Origin: Terribacillus sp. FSL K6-0262
GTDB lineage: Bacteria > Bacillota > Bacilli > Bacillales > Amphibacillaceae
Assembly: GCF_037977385.1 (NCBI RefSeq)
Contig: NZ_CP150277.1
Location: 2,643,001-2,707,000, forward strand
DNA: 64,000 nucleotides
Direction: 5' to 3'
How positions within the stretch are numbered: position 1 is the stretch's first letter; every line of letters starts with the position of its first letter. This document shows, piece after piece, positions 1-8,662 of the stretch. The notes below the pieces were generated by a model. The model did not search any database, had not been told where the DNA came from, and saw only the letters and a program-made list of their open reading frames with translations. Both the position numbers and the translations under genes were made by a program.

Positions 1-576
1 GATGGCAGCTTCTTCTGGATCTGGCGTAGTGCAGCCATTGTCTGGATGGACGCCGTTTGTACCGAGGAAACATTTATCGAAACTGTATTGGGTGAGTGCG
101 GTCATCGCACCCCTGCCGATTAAAGTTCTCGTTTTATCCTTTACTAAACCGCCTGTCACATACACAGTGATGTCCTTTTCATAAAGTGCCTCCAAATGAG
201 TCAAACCATTTGTGACGACGGTTACATTTCTGCCTGTCAAGAAGGGGATCATCTGATATGTCGTCGTACCGGCGTCGAGGAAGATGCATTCATCTTGTCC
301 GACGAGACTGGCAGCGTATGCTGCGATTAGGTGCTTTCCGGTCCGGTTTTGCGTCTCTTTCTCGGTATAGCTCATTTCATATCTTAAAGAAGATACTGTC
401 GTCGCGCCGCCATGGACCCGCTGAAGCAGCTTCTGCTTTTCTAGTTCGATCAAATCCCGGCGTATTGTCGAGACGGAAGCGCCTGTTGATTCCACGAACT
501 CTGGAATCGTGACAACGCGCTGTTCTTGCAGCATCTGCAGGATCATTTCCTGCCGCTCAGGTGTAAGCATTTCCAT
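1..576 (-). CDS. DeoR-family transcriptional regulator, FruR-like (3' part outside window)
   Basis: The first 192 codons of a minus-strand gene that runs off the left edge; a family member is about 250 residues, so roughly 60 are missing. The N-terminus (MLTPERQEMI...) is a DeoR helix-turn-helix, with the recognition-helix stretch STIRRDLIELE and the following RVHGGA that are typical of sugar-phosphate-responsive regulators; the ligand-binding part shows DAGTTTYQM and VVTNG, the phosphosugar-isomerase-like fold. The wording resembles B. subtilis FruR, which controls fructose PTS genes, but the downstream genes are outside the window, so the sugar is not established. Start ATG at 576 follows AGGAGG; the internal ATG at 570 is an alternative. 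Confidence 0.85.
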   Translation of the reverse strand, partial: MEMLTPERQEMILQMLQEQRVVTIPEFVESTGASVSTIRRDLIELEKQKLLQRVHGGATTVSSLRYEMSYTEKETQNRTGKHLIAAYAASLVGQDECIFLDAGTTTYQMIPFLTGRNVTVVTNGLTHLEALYEKDITVYVTGGLVKDKTRTLIGRGAMTALTQYSFDKCFLGTNGVHPDNGCTTPDPEEAAI

Positions 577-606
577 TACCTCCTCCTGAACTTAAGTCCA
601 CTATAA

Positions 607-620
607 AGGAAACGGTTTCA
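607..620. promoter_or_regulatory. cre-like / palindromic operator upstream of the DeoR-type gene
   Basis: The palindrome GAAAC-G-GTTTC (609-619) lies about 30 bases upstream of the DeoR-type start. It matches the CcpA catabolite-responsive consensus TGWAANCGNTNWCA with two mismatches. This is compatible with carbon-catabolite control of a fructose-type operon, but an operator for the regulator itself is equally possible. Confidence 0.45.
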
Positions 621-718
621 CCTTGCAACCAAAAAAATTCAAAAAACGCCATAAAAATTCAAATTTCTTAAAAACTGTTCAAGATTTTGTCAGAACTTGC
701 AGGGCGGACAAGAACATC

Positions 719-748
719 TTGCCAATTATCTGACACGTATGCTACAGT
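719..748 (+). promoter_or_regulatory. Candidate SigA promoter of secG
   Basis: TTGCCA (719-724) and TACAGT (743-748) are separated by 18 bases and lie about 35 bases ahead of the secG start. Both hexamers are imperfect, so this is a reasonable but unproven promoter for the secG-est-rnr group. Confidence 0.4.
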
Positions 749-783
749 TGACATAGGTATTTGCCGTTATAGGAGGTGCTGGG

Positions 784-1017
784 ATGCAGACAACTTTAGT
801 AGTTCTATTAATAATCGATGCCATCGCGCTGATTGCGTTAGTCCTTTTACAATCTGGTAAGAGTGCAGGTCTGTCCGGAGCTATTTCCGGAGGAGCTGAG
901 CAATTATTTGGAAAGCAGAAGGCCCGTGGTTTGGACTTGTTCCTCCATCGTGCAACAATCGTTACAGGAGTCATTCTTTTTGTATTGACGTTCCTTTTGG
1001 CGTATGTCCTGCAGTAA
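784..1017 (+). CDS. secG: Preprotein translocase subunit SecG
   Basis: SecG is the small third subunit of the SecYEG membrane channel and helps SecA-driven export. The 77-residue product has two hydrophobic segments (about 4-22 and 57-76) flanking a loop with the family stretch [15 protein letters not shown], and is of normal family length. A strong AGGAGG precedes the ATG. It heads the secG-esterase-rnr-smpB-ssrA order that is conserved in Bacillaceae. Confidence 0.97.
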   Translation: MQTTLVVLLIIDAIALIALVLLQSGKSAGLSGAISGGAEQLFGKQKARGLDLFLHRATIVTGVILFVLTFLLAYVLQ

Positions 1018-1136
1018 TCGAATAGCCAATTCCATCCCTCGTCACAACTTCTGTGGTGGGGGATTATTTATTCCCGGGGAAGGGAAAACTAGTTCGGAAA
1101 TCTACAATATAAATAGTCATAACAGGGGAGATACAT

Positions 1137-1892
1137 ATGGTCACAATGAAACAGCCAGAGCCGTTCACATTCGAGGGGAAAGGAGATCGCGCTGTGCTGC
1201 TGCTGCATGGTTTCACCGGCCATTCAGCGGATGTCCGGATGATGGGGCGTTTTCTTGCAGGCAAAGGGTATACCGCTCACGCGCCTATCTATCGCGGACA
1301 TGGGAAAACACCGGATGATATCGTCGCTTCCAATTCTGATGAATGGTGGGAGGATGTACAGAATGCTTATCGGTATCTGAAGGATAAGGGATATGAAAAG
1401 ATTGCTGTAGCTGGTTTGTCACTGGGCGGGGTACTCAGCTTGAAGCTGGCCTACTCCTATCCGGTGAAGGGCGTCATCACGATGTGTTCGCCGATGTTTT
1501 TCGATAATGAAGCCCAACTGAACAAAGGCTTCAAGCTATATGCGAAACAGCATAAACAGCTGCAGGGAAAAGATGAGCAGACCATCGAACAGGAATTGGC
1601 AGAATTGATGGAGGCGCCCGCGACTGCAGATATGTTTCAGCGCCTGGGGGCCTTCATCACGGATGTAAGCAAGCATGTCGACGAAATCTACGCACCTCTT
1701 TTCGTGGTACAAGCTACAGAAGATCAAATGATCAATACGGATAGTGCCAACTATATTTATGAAAACGCGGAATCCGATTGGAAGGAGATCAAGTGGTACG
1801 AGAATTCTTCCCACGTGATTACGATGGGAAAAGAAAAAGAGCAGCTGCATGAGGATGTATATCAGTTTCTCGAATCGCTTGATTGGGAATAG
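1137..1892 (+). CDS. est: Carboxylesterase, alpha/beta hydrolase (YvaK/Est30 type)
   Basis: A 251-residue alpha/beta-hydrolase of the monoacylglycerol-lipase-like carboxylesterase group found between secG and rnr in bacilli. The oxyanion region LLLHGFTG is at 21-28, the nucleophile elbow GLSLGG gives Ser95, and Asp196 and His226 complete the triad. No signal peptide is seen, so it acts in the cytoplasm; its natural substrate is unknown for the family. GGGGAG six bases before ATG 1137 supports this start. The gap to rnr is only 42 bases, so co-transcription is likely. Confidence 0.93.
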   Translation: MVTMKQPEPFTFEGKGDRAVLLLHGFTGHSADVRMMGRFLAGKGYTAHAPIYRGHGKTPDDIVASNSDEWWEDVQNAYRYLKDKGYEKIAVAGLSLGGVLSLKLAYSYPVKGVITMCSPMFFDNEAQLNKGFKLYAKQHKQLQGKDEQTIEQELAELMEAPATADMFQRLGAFITDVSKHVDEIYAPLFVVQATEDQMINTDSANYIYENAESDWKEIKWYENSSHVITMGKEKEQLHEDVYQFLESLDWE

Positions 1893-1934
1893 TTCATACT
1901 AGATGAAAAAAGCCGAAAAGAAGGTGAAGCAATA

Positions 1935-4223
1935 ATGGACGAAATAAAGCAGAAGATATTGGCTTATTTCAAAGAAAACGCGGCTAAGCCGTTGACAGTC
2001 GAAGAAATCGAACAGCAATTGGAGCTTGATGAAGCAAATGAATTCACCGTCCTTGTCAAAGGACTTAATGAATTGGAAACAGAAGGACAGCTTGTCCGGA
2101 CAAGAAGCAACCGCTTCGGACTGCCTGAAAAACTGAACCTTGTGCGCGGCAGGATTCAAATGCACGCAAAGGGCTTCGCTTTCCTCATACCAGATGAAGA
2201 AGGCGTGGATGATGTTTATATCCACTATAGCGATCTGCAGTCTGCCATGAATAATGATACAGTGCTTGTACGGATCGAGAATAAAGCAGAGGACGGACAG
2301 CGCCGCGAAGGACAGGTGGTCCGGATCCTGGAGCGGGCGATAGCGGAAGTTGTCGGTACATATGAAGATAACGGCCGTTTCGGATTCCTCATTGCCGATG
2401 ACAAACGGATACCGAATGATATCTTCATACCGAGAGGGGCTTCCGGCGGCGCGACAGACGGTCACAAAGTCATTGCCAGGATCACGAAGTACCCGGAAGG
2501 ACGTATGAGTGCCGAAGGGGAAATCATCCAGATACTTGGTCATAAGAATGACCCGGGCATCGATATATTGTCCATCATCTATAAGCACGGTATTTCGACG
2601 GAGTTCCCGCCGGAAGTGCTGCAGCAGGCGGCAGAGACACCCGATACCATCGACCCTTCCGAGATAGAGAATCGCCGGGATCTCAGGGAGATGATGACGG
2701 TGACGATCGATGGAGCGGACGCGAAGGACTTGGATGACGCCGTAGCTGTCAGCCGTCTGGAAAACGGGAATTACCGCCTGGTCGTTTCCATTGCGGATGT
2801 ATCCTACTATGTCGAAGAGGGCTCTCCGATAGACGAAGAGGCTCTGGAGAGGGCAACCAGCGTTTATTTGGTCGACAGGGTGATCCCGATGATCCCGCAC
2901 CGCCTCTCCAATGGAATCTGTTCCCTGAATCCTCAAGTGGATCGCCTTACTTTGACTTGTGATATGCAGATCACCCCACAAGGGGAAGTGGTGGAGCATG
3001 AGATTTACCAGAGTGTCATCAAGACGAATGAACGGATGACATATGGGGATGTGAACCGGATTTTGCTGGAGGATGATCAAGAGCTGAAAGCCCGTTATGC
3101 CGATCTTGTCCCTATGTTTCAGCAAATGGAGGATTTGGCTGCGATCCTGCGGAAAAAGCGCATGGACAGGGGGGCGATCGATTTTGACTTCCCTGAAGCA
3201 AGGGTTGCTGTCGATGAAGAAGGAAAGGCAGTGGATGTCGTCCTTCGGGAACGTTCTGTTGCAGAGAAGCTGATCGAGGAGTTCATGTTGGCTGCCAATG
3301 AAACAGTCGCGGAGCATTTTCACTGGATGGATGTGCCTTTCATTCACCGGATCCATACTGATCCCGATCCGGATAAGCTGCAGCATTTCTTCGAATTCAT
3401 TACCAGTTTGGGATATACCGTCAGAGGATCATCCTCGGATATCCATCCGCAAACATTGCAAAAAATCGTCGAGCGGGTGAGAGGCACGCAGGAAGAGATG
3501 ATCATCAACCGCCTCATGCTGCGCTCGATGCAGCAAGCAAAATATGATCCGCAAGGCCTGGGGCACTTCGGGCTGGCGACGAAATTCTATACACATTTCA
3601 CCTCGCCGATCCGCCGTTATCCGGATTTGATCGTGCATCGATTGATCCGCACCTATATCGTCAATAATCAGCTGGATAAAAAGACACAGGACCATTGGAA
3701 AGAGCGTATGCCTGAAATCGCGAGACAGTCTTCGGAACGGGAACGTGCTGCTGTCGATGCAGAAAGGGAAACGGATGACCTGAAGAAAGCCGAGTATATG
3801 CAAGATAAAATCGGCGAGGAATTCGATGGCGTCATCAGTTCCGTCACCGGTTTTGGATTGTTTGTCGAGCTGCCTAATACCATCGAGGGCCTTGTTCATG
3901 TCAGTTACCTGACCGATGATTTCTATCACTTCGATGATAAGCGTTATGCGATGGTGGGGGAACGAACTGGCAACCAATTCCGTATCGGTGATGAAATCAC
4001 GGTCCGTGTGGTGAAGGTGAATATCGAGGAACGCGTCATCGATTTTGAAGTGGTTGGCATGAAACCGAGGAAACCACGCGAAAATCGCGACCGGCCAACG
4101 ATCATCAAAGCAGATAAGAAGAAAAAGCCTGGTGATCACCGCCCGCCGAAGAACAAGGGCAAACGGAAACCACCGGCAAGAGGTAAGAAGAGCAAGAAAC
4201 GCAATACAAGGAAAAGACCATAA
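1935..4223 (+). CDS. rnr: Ribonuclease R, 3'-5' exoribonuclease
   Basis: RNase R degrades structured RNA from the 3' end and, with tmRNA/SmpB, removes non-stop mRNA. The 762-residue protein has the expected order: winged-helix N-terminus (about 1-65), two cold-shock/OB domains (about 70-230), the RNB catalytic domain with [11 protein letters not shown] at 259-269 carrying the metal-binding aspartates, an S1 domain (about 625-710) and a Lys/Arg-rich tail ([15 protein letters not shown]...). Location two genes upstream of smpB and ssrA matches its role in trans-translation. No frameshift or missing domain was noticed. Confidence 0.97.
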   Translation: MDEIKQKILAYFKENAAKPLTVEEIEQQLELDEANEFTVLVKGLNELETEGQLVRTRSNRFGLPEKLNLVRGRIQMHAKGFAFLIPDEEGVDDVYIHYSDLQSAMNNDTVLVRIENKAEDGQRREGQVVRILERAIAEVVGTYEDNGRFGFLIADDKRIPNDIFIPRGASGGATDGHKVIARITKYPEGRMSAEGEIIQILGHKNDPGIDILSIIYKHGISTEFPPEVLQQAAETPDTIDPSEIENRRDLREMMTVTIDGADAKDLDDAVAVSRLENGNYRLVVSIADVSYYVEEGSPIDEEALERATSVYLVDRVIPMIPHRLSNGICSLNPQVDRLTLTCDMQITPQGEVVEHEIYQSVIKTNERMTYGDVNRILLEDDQELKARYADLVPMFQQMEDLAAILRKKRMDRGAIDFDFPEARVAVDEEGKAVDVVLRERSVAEKLIEEFMLAANETVAEHFHWMDVPFIHRIHTDPDPDKLQHFFEFITSLGYTVRGSSSDIHPQTLQKIVERVRGTQEEMIINRLMLRSMQQAKYDPQGLGHFGLATKFYTHFTSPIRRYPDLIVHRLIRTYIVNNQLDKKTQDHWKERMPEIARQSSERERAAVDAERETDDLKKAEYMQDKIGEEFDGVISSVTGFGLFVELPNTIEGLVHVSYLTDDFYHFDDKRYAMVGERTGNQFRIGDEITVRVVKVNIEERVIDFEVVGMKPRKPRENRDRPTIIKADKKKKPGDHRPPKNKGKRKPPARGKKSKKRNTRKRP

Positions 4224-4227
4224 AATG

Positions 4228-4256
4228 AACGCCCCGACTACATGAGCCGGGGCGTT
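4228..4256. terminator. Bidirectional terminator between rnr and the GNAT gene
   Basis: Perfect inverted repeat AACGCCCCG/CGGGGCGTT with an 11-base loop. It lies between the convergent stops of rnr and the minus-strand acetyltransferase gene; the T-run on either side is short. Confidence 0.75.
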
Positions 4257-4258
4257 TA

Positions 4259-5119
4259 TCATCTGATGTATTTACCATAGATTAGCCAGGGATCATCATC
4301 CTCCGCGAAGCTCTCCTTAAAGACTGCGGGTATGCAGGAAGCATTCCCCGGTGAAACATCCAGCTGGGGGACGAGCTGTCTATCGGATTGCTGCAAATAG
4401 TCGAACACAGCAGCCCACAGGCCATCCTGCTCAAACACATCCGGCCAGAAATATTGGATCTGGGCTAAGTCCCTGCCTTTAAAGTCTTCTTGGATCGCCA
4501 TGATGCGACTGGCATCCGTATTGCGGAATACGGAGAGTTTCTCTATGTACTCATCCTCCAGTATGGCGGCAGCATAAGGAATAGGAAAATAGGCTTCATA
4601 TGGATAAAAAGCCAATTTTGTATCCTTGGCTGCTTGTTCGATTGCATCGCGCTTCGCTTCGGTTCCTTCGATTGGCTGCCATGGTGCAGCGGCAGGAAAC
4701 TCGGCCTCCCCTGGATTTTCCATCAGCAGACTGATGAATTGACTGTTATACCGCATATTGAGCTTGTCCAGTACCCGCTGTGCAGGTAGGTTGGACTTGC
4801 GGGTGATGGCGCCAAGCCAATTCATCCTAGGGTCTTGTTCACAATAGGCAATGATATGCTTCAGTAAAGCTGTGGCATTCCCTTTGGATTGATAGCGGAT
4901 ATCACTGCGTAATCTGCCTAATATACCGTTTCCATTCGGCAAACGGTATACCCCTGCCACTGCAGCAAGCCCTTCCTCTGTCATCAGGCCGAACAGGGAT
5001 TGAGCAGGGTTTTCGATCAGCTGCGGGAAAGACCCGATCACATAATCATCCTCGATGCCGGTTTGCATATCGAGCACTGACCGGTAATCATCGATAGTCA
5101 ATTGCCTTATCGTCGTCAT
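4259..5119 (-). CDS. GNAT-family N-acetyltransferase
   Basis: A 286-residue protein with an N-terminal GNAT fold: the acetyl-CoA-binding stretch RSDIRYQSKGNATALLKHII (about 89-108) is a variant of the R/Q-x-x-G-x-G/A loop, preceded by the VAGVYRL strand. The C-terminal half (about 150-286) matches nothing I recognise and may bind the substrate. It is a single gene on the opposite strand, inserted between rnr and smpB, which are usually adjacent in B. subtilis. The acetyl acceptor cannot be predicted. Confidence 0.75.
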   Translation of the reverse strand: MTTIRQLTIDDYRSVLDMQTGIEDDYVIGSFPQLIENPAQSLFGLMTEEGLAAVAGVYRLPNGNGILGRLRSDIRYQSKGNATALLKHIIAYCEQDPRMNWLGAITRKSNLPAQRVLDKLNMRYNSQFISLLMENPGEAEFPAAAPWQPIEGTEAKRDAIEQAAKDTKLAFYPYEAYFPIPYAAAILEDEYIEKLSVFRNTDASRIMAIQEDFKGRDLAQIQYFWPDVFEQDGLWAAVFDYLQQSDRQLVPQLDVSPGNASCIPAVFKESFAEDDDPWLIYGKYIR

Positions 5120-5236
5120 CTTCTATTACACTCCAATCAATCAGGTTCTTATCCATTCCCGATTCAGTATATGAATCGTTAGGATAATCATACAGTTTCT
5201 GATAAAATAAAGCTCGTAGTTAGGAGGAAGAAGTCT

Positions 5237-5701
5237 ATGGCTAAGGGACAAGGTAAAGTACTCGCACAGAATAAGAAGGCCAATTTCGATTATGCAATCG
5301 AAGAGACGATCGAAGCTGGCATCGTTCTGCAAGGTACCGAGATCAAATCGATCCGTGCCGGCCGAGTCAATTTAAAAGATAGTTTTGCCAGGATCGACCG
5401 CGGGGAAGTCCGCATCATCAATATGCATATTTCGCCGTATGAACAAGGAAACCGATTCAACCATGATCCGACACGGACAAGGAAGCTGCTATTGCACCGC
5501 AAGCAGATCGATAAACTGATCGGTCAGACGCAGCAGCAGGGTTATTCCTTGGTGCCGATCAAGCTGTACATCAAAGACGGCTTTGCAAAAATCCTGCTTG
5601 GTGTCGGGAAAGGGAAAAAGAAATACGATAAACGTGAAGATCTCAAACAAAAGCAAATGAAACGCGATGTAGATCGTGCGATGCGCGACCGCGATTATTA
5701 A
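5237..5701 (+). CDS. smpB: SsrA-binding protein SmpB
   Basis: SmpB binds tmRNA and places it in the A site of stalled ribosomes. The 154-residue sequence is full length, with the OB-barrel stretch [22 protein letters not shown] and the basic C-terminal tail ([17 protein letters not shown]...) that reaches into the empty mRNA channel. AGGAGG precedes ATG 5237. The partner ssrA gene starts about 100 bases downstream. Confidence 0.98.
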   Translation: MAKGQGKVLAQNKKANFDYAIEETIEAGIVLQGTEIKSIRAGRVNLKDSFARIDRGEVRIINMHISPYEQGNRFNHDPTRTRKLLLHRKQIDKLIGQTQQQGYSLVPIKLYIKDGFAKILLGVGKGKKKYDKREDLKQKQMKRDVDRAMRDRDY

Positions 5702-5703
5702 AC

Positions 5704-5731
5704 TTGCATTTCCTGATAAAGATGATATAAT
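5704..5731 (+). promoter_or_regulatory. Candidate ssrA promoter
   Basis: TTGCAT (5704-5709), 16-base spacer, perfect TATAAT (5726-5731). It sits directly after the smpB stop and would give a precursor with about 60 bases of 5' leader to be trimmed to the mature tmRNA end. Confidence 0.6.
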
Positions 5732-5797
5732 GGAATTTGTCTGGGATTTGAATTTATCCTAAGTGAACGGGTTACTTCCTGTAGCCCCCATTATCAT

Positions 5798-6160
5798 GGG
5801 GACGTTACGGATTCGACAGGGGTAGATCGAGCTCAGGCTGCGTGTCGAGGTTACGGCTCGTAAAACGTTACGCCTAAATATAACTGGCAAAACTAACAAC
5901 AACTACTCTCTAGCAGCTGCGTAAGCACTCCTGGAGGATCCTTGCTGCCATCGCCCATGTGGCAGATTCGAGGGTCTCAAACTGAAGTGGGCTACGCCAT
6001 CATCCTCCGCTTGCGGATGATCGGAAGAAGACAATCAAGCTAGCCTCGCTGAAAGCCTGTCGTTAGGCCGAAGCGTGTGCGAATTATAATATGACGACTA
6101 CACACGTAGATGCCTGAGTGCCGATATCTCTGGACGTGGGTTCGACTCCCACCGTCTCCA
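5798..6160 (+). ncRNA. ssrA: Transfer-messenger RNA (tmRNA)
   Basis: The tRNA-like ends are clear: GGGGACGTTACGGATTCGAC at the 5' end and GGTTCGACTCCCACCGTCTC near the 3' end, with the acceptor stem GGGGACG pairing to CGTCTCC (6153-6159, one G-U pair) and discriminator A6160. The next bases are TCC, so the CCA end appears not to be encoded. The tag reading frame starts at GGC 5886 after the resume region and ends at TAA 5922-5924, giving (A)GKTNNNYSLAAA, which carries the usual GKTN start but an unusual LAAA end. Position after smpB is conserved. Confidence 0.96.
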
Positions 6161-6182
6161 TCCTTACATACGGATGGAAAAG

Positions 6183-6220
6183 AAAGCTTCGGAATACTGA
6201 TTTCAGTATTCCGAAGCTTT
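6183..6220 (+). terminator. Rho-independent terminator of ssrA
   Basis: Long perfect stem AAAGCTTCGGAATACTGA/TCAGTATTCCGAAGCTTT with a tiny loop, followed by T-rich sequence. The following 260 bases up to 6490 hold no convincing gene. Confidence 0.9.
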
Positions 6221-6505
6221 TTTATTTTTCCCGCACGTCTGGAATGACTGATGGGTGAATATTGCAGGACGAGAAATGCCCATGCATTGTGATGCTTTTT
6301 CAAATAGTGGCATAAAACCTGTAATCGGCCGGGAGTATCTGCAGCATGATATACAAGAAGCCTTTGGAGTACATGTGAGCCTTAACTTATATTGTTGCTT
6401 ACTCTGAATGGTTTCGGACAAACCATATGTCTTTCTTAAAGGTCGGTAACGGGATACAATTAGGTTGGCTAGAAAGAATATTCGAGTAGAATGGAGTTAC
6501 GACAA

Positions 6506-7129
6506 GTGGCAGAAACACAAATTACATTATCGACCGGAGAAAAGATCGCTACACAAGCATCAGAACGACAAATCCTGCAGCATATAACGAATAATCAAGG
6601 CATGATCAATAAAGCCTTTATCGTGATTGGCGACGTACATATCGCTACTGCTCATATAGTCAAGGTGGAATCGCTGGAACAGCCGGATACGATGGGAGAG
6701 CTGTATCAGGATCAACAAGCTGTTGAGACAGAGAGTGCTTATCCGAGCGACCAAGCAGGTGAAACCGGGGGCCAAGAGCAATTCGAACTTCTGGAGCAGG
6801 AGCTTCGGGAGGCCATGCAGACACGTGATATCTTCCTGCTGGATACGCTTTTGCATGATGAGCTGGTTTCCATCAACCATGAAGGCAGTCAAATCACGAA
6901 AGAAATGCATTTGGAAGCACATCGGACACTGGCTGTCCGTTTCACGGAAGTATCCTGCAAGGACCTGCAGATCAAACCGACAAAGGATGGAGCGGTGACG
7001 ATTTCACAAATCCACTTAAAGGGTGAGGCAGGAGATGAAAAGATCGATGGGGACTATATCCACACACGTGTATGGCAGCTGATCGGTGATCAATACCAGG
7101 TCATCGCCGGACATTGTTCGAGGCTGTAA
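6506..7129 (+). CDS. Unknown protein with C-terminal DUF4440/SnoaL-like (NTF2-fold) domain
   Basis: About 207 residues. Residues from about 90 on (LLEQELREAMQTRDIFLLDTL...HDELVSINHEG...) read like a DUF4440/SnoaL NTF2-fold domain, including the alternating strands before the final VWQLIGDQYQVIAGH. The first 60 residues (TLSTGEKIATQASERQ...) form a separate, unrecognised segment joined by an acidic linker. I prefer GTG 6506, because GGAG lies nine bases upstream; an in-frame ATG at 6491 lacks a clear ribosome site. Function unknown; it stands alone downstream of ssrA. Confidence 0.65.
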   Translation: MAETQITLSTGEKIATQASERQILQHITNNQGMINKAFIVIGDVHIATAHIVKVESLEQPDTMGELYQDQQAVETESAYPSDQAGETGGQEQFELLEQELREAMQTRDIFLLDTLLHDELVSINHEGSQITKEMHLEAHRTLAVRFTEVSCKDLQIKPTKDGAVTISQIHLKGEAGDEKIDGDYIHTRVWQLIGDQYQVIAGHCSRL

Positions 7130-7195
7130 AGCAGGCGCATCGTTCCTTTTATTGCATAGACTATAGGTGTCTGGCCTAACAGGAAAATAAGAGCA

Positions 7196-7225
7196 TTGTC
7201 ACGTGTGTGATATGTGGTATACAAT
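7196..7225 (+). promoter_or_regulatory. Candidate SigA promoter of murB
   Basis: TTGTCA (7196-7201) with TATACA (7218-7223, 16-base spacer) or TACAAT (7220-7225, 18-base spacer), about 55 bases ahead of murB. Confidence 0.5.
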
Positions 7226-7277
7226 ACAGGTTGGGGTACGCTCATTTGCAGCGGCTAATACAGTAATGAGGGATTAA

Positions 7278-8219
7278 ATGATGAATGTGAACACGCTTGA
7301 AAAGGATTTAAAGCAGTTTGTAGATGCCAATGATGTACTGATAGAAGCACCGCTTGCGGATTACACATATACAAAGGTGGGCGGAAAAGCGGATGTACTC
7401 ATTTTTCCGAGGAATTATGCGGAAATCGAACAGATTGTTGCCTACACAAAAGAAAATGATGTACCGCTGACAATACTCGGTAATGCATCGAATGTGATCA
7501 TCCGTGATGGCGGCTTGCGCGGAGTGGTGGTCATCCTTACCAAAATGGATGAAGTGAAAGTGGAAGGGAACCGAATCACAGCCCAGTCTGGTGCTGCGAT
7601 CATCGATGTTTCCAGAAGGGCATTGGATGCAAGCTTGACAGGTTTGGAATTTGCCTGCGGCATTCCGGGATCGATCGGCGGAGCCTTATATATGAATGCT
7701 GGTGCGTACGGCGGGGAAGTGAAGGATATCCTGGAAGAAGTAGTCGTCATCACTGATACAGGTGAGCGTAAAGTGATGTCGAGCGATGAATTGGAGCTCG
7801 GCTATCGCACGAGCATTTTGCAGAAGAATAACTACATCGCTGTCGAGGCAACATTCGTATTGGAAAAAGGTGAACAGACGGCTATCAAAGCGAAGATGGA
7901 TGAACTGACGCATCTTCGTGAATCGAAGCAGCCTTTGGAATATCCATCTTGCGGAAGTGTTTTCCAGCGCCCTCCGGGTCATTTTGCTGGAAAGCTGATC
8001 ATGGATGCCGGACTGCAGCTGACACGAATCGGCGGTGTCGAGGTGTCGGGGAAGCATGCTGGCTTCATGGTGAACGTGGCAAATGGTACAGCATCGGATT
8101 ATATCAATCTGATCAAACACGTACAGAAGACAGTCAAAGAGAAGTTCGGCGTCAGTTTGCACCGGGAAGTGCGGATCATAGGGGATTCACCCGATGAAGA
8201 GATAAGTACATCACTTTGA
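7278..8219 (+). CDS. murB: UDP-N-acetylenolpyruvoylglucosamine reductase MurB
   Basis: MurB is the FAD/NADPH enzyme that reduces UDP-GlcNAc-enolpyruvate to UDP-MurNAc in peptidoglycan precursor synthesis. The 313-residue protein shows the FAD-binding stretches [14 protein letters not shown] and [13 protein letters not shown], the [19 protein letters not shown] core, and [11 protein letters not shown], which holds the proton-donor serine region; lack of the type I insertion marks it as type II. ATG 7278 or 7281 both fit; GAGGGA spacing slightly favours 7281. The gene is solitary, away from the division/cell-wall cluster where it lies in B. subtilis. Confidence 0.97.
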   Translation: MMNVNTLEKDLKQFVDANDVLIEAPLADYTYTKVGGKADVLIFPRNYAEIEQIVAYTKENDVPLTILGNASNVIIRDGGLRGVVVILTKMDEVKVEGNRITAQSGAAIIDVSRRALDASLTGLEFACGIPGSIGGALYMNAGAYGGEVKDILEEVVVITDTGERKVMSSDELELGYRTSILQKNNYIAVEATFVLEKGEQTAIKAKMDELTHLRESKQPLEYPSCGSVFQRPPGHFAGKLIMDAGLQLTRIGGVEVSGKHAGFMVNVANGTASDYINLIKHVQKTVKEKFGVSLHREVRIIGDSPDEEISTSL

Positions 8220-8230
8220 TAAGTGATGTA
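8207..8230 (+). terminator. Terminator overlapping the murB stop
   Basis: Stem TACATCACTT/AAGTGATGTA with loop TGAT (which holds the murB stop), followed by seven T. It separates murB from the next small gene. Confidence 0.85.
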
Positions 8231-8258
8231 TTTTTTTATAGGAAAGAGAGGGAAGGAT

Positions 8259-8522
8259 TTGCTGGCATATACCTGTCCTTGCTGCGGATATAAAACCTTG
8301 GAAAGTGACGGATCATATGATATATGCCCCATTTGCTTTTGGGAGGATGATCCGTTTCAGAAAGAACATATTTATGAAGGAGGAGCAAACACCGTTTCTC
8401 TCATAGAGGCACAGCAAAATTACAAAGAATTTGGAGCTTGTGAAAGACATGTCATCCAGTACACGAGGAACCCCGCCGCTGAAGATGAAAAAGATCCGGG
8501 CTGGAAGCCTGTAAAGGGATGA
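8259..8522 (+). CDS. CPCC-family cysteine-rich small protein
   Basis: About 87 residues beginning MLAYTCPCCGYKTL, with a second pair CPIC in DICPICFWEDDP. These two CxxC/CPCC units suggest a zinc-ribbon-like metal site, and the FWEDDP stretch is characteristic of CPCC-type hypothetical proteins of bacilli. I prefer TTG 8259, which follows AGAGAGGGAAGG and aligns with related starts; an ATG at 8223 lies inside the murB terminator. Function unknown. Confidence 0.7.
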   Translation: MLAYTCPCCGYKTLESDGSYDICPICFWEDDPFQKEHIYEGGANTVSLIEAQQNYKEFGACERHVIQYTRNPAAEDEKDPGWKPVKG

Positions 8523-8610
8523 TCCATAACAGAACAGCTTCTGCACGTTGGAATGTCAACAGCGAAAAAGAGTGATTTTCGGGTTTGGAGCATTATATTG
8601 TGTAAAAGAA

Positions 8611-8647
8611 AAAGGATAGATGAACAAGTGCTGTTCATCTATCCTTT
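8611..8647 (-). terminator. Terminator of katA
   Basis: Stem AAAGGATAGATGAACA/TGTTCATCTATCCTTT; read on the minus strand it is followed by TTTTTCTTTT. It closes katA just past its stop at 8663. Confidence 0.88.
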
Positions 8648-8662
8648 ATTTATCTTCTCGGA

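Noticed and set aside
1899..3386. 495-codon open frame on the minus strand opposite rnr
   Set aside because: It lies fully antisense to the well-supported RNase R gene, has no recognisable domain and no good ribosome site; it is a shadow of rnr codon use.
6221..6490. Integration (att) site or island start after ssrA
   Set aside because: ssrA 3' ends are common targets, but no second copy of the tmRNA end, integrase or island gene is seen in the window.
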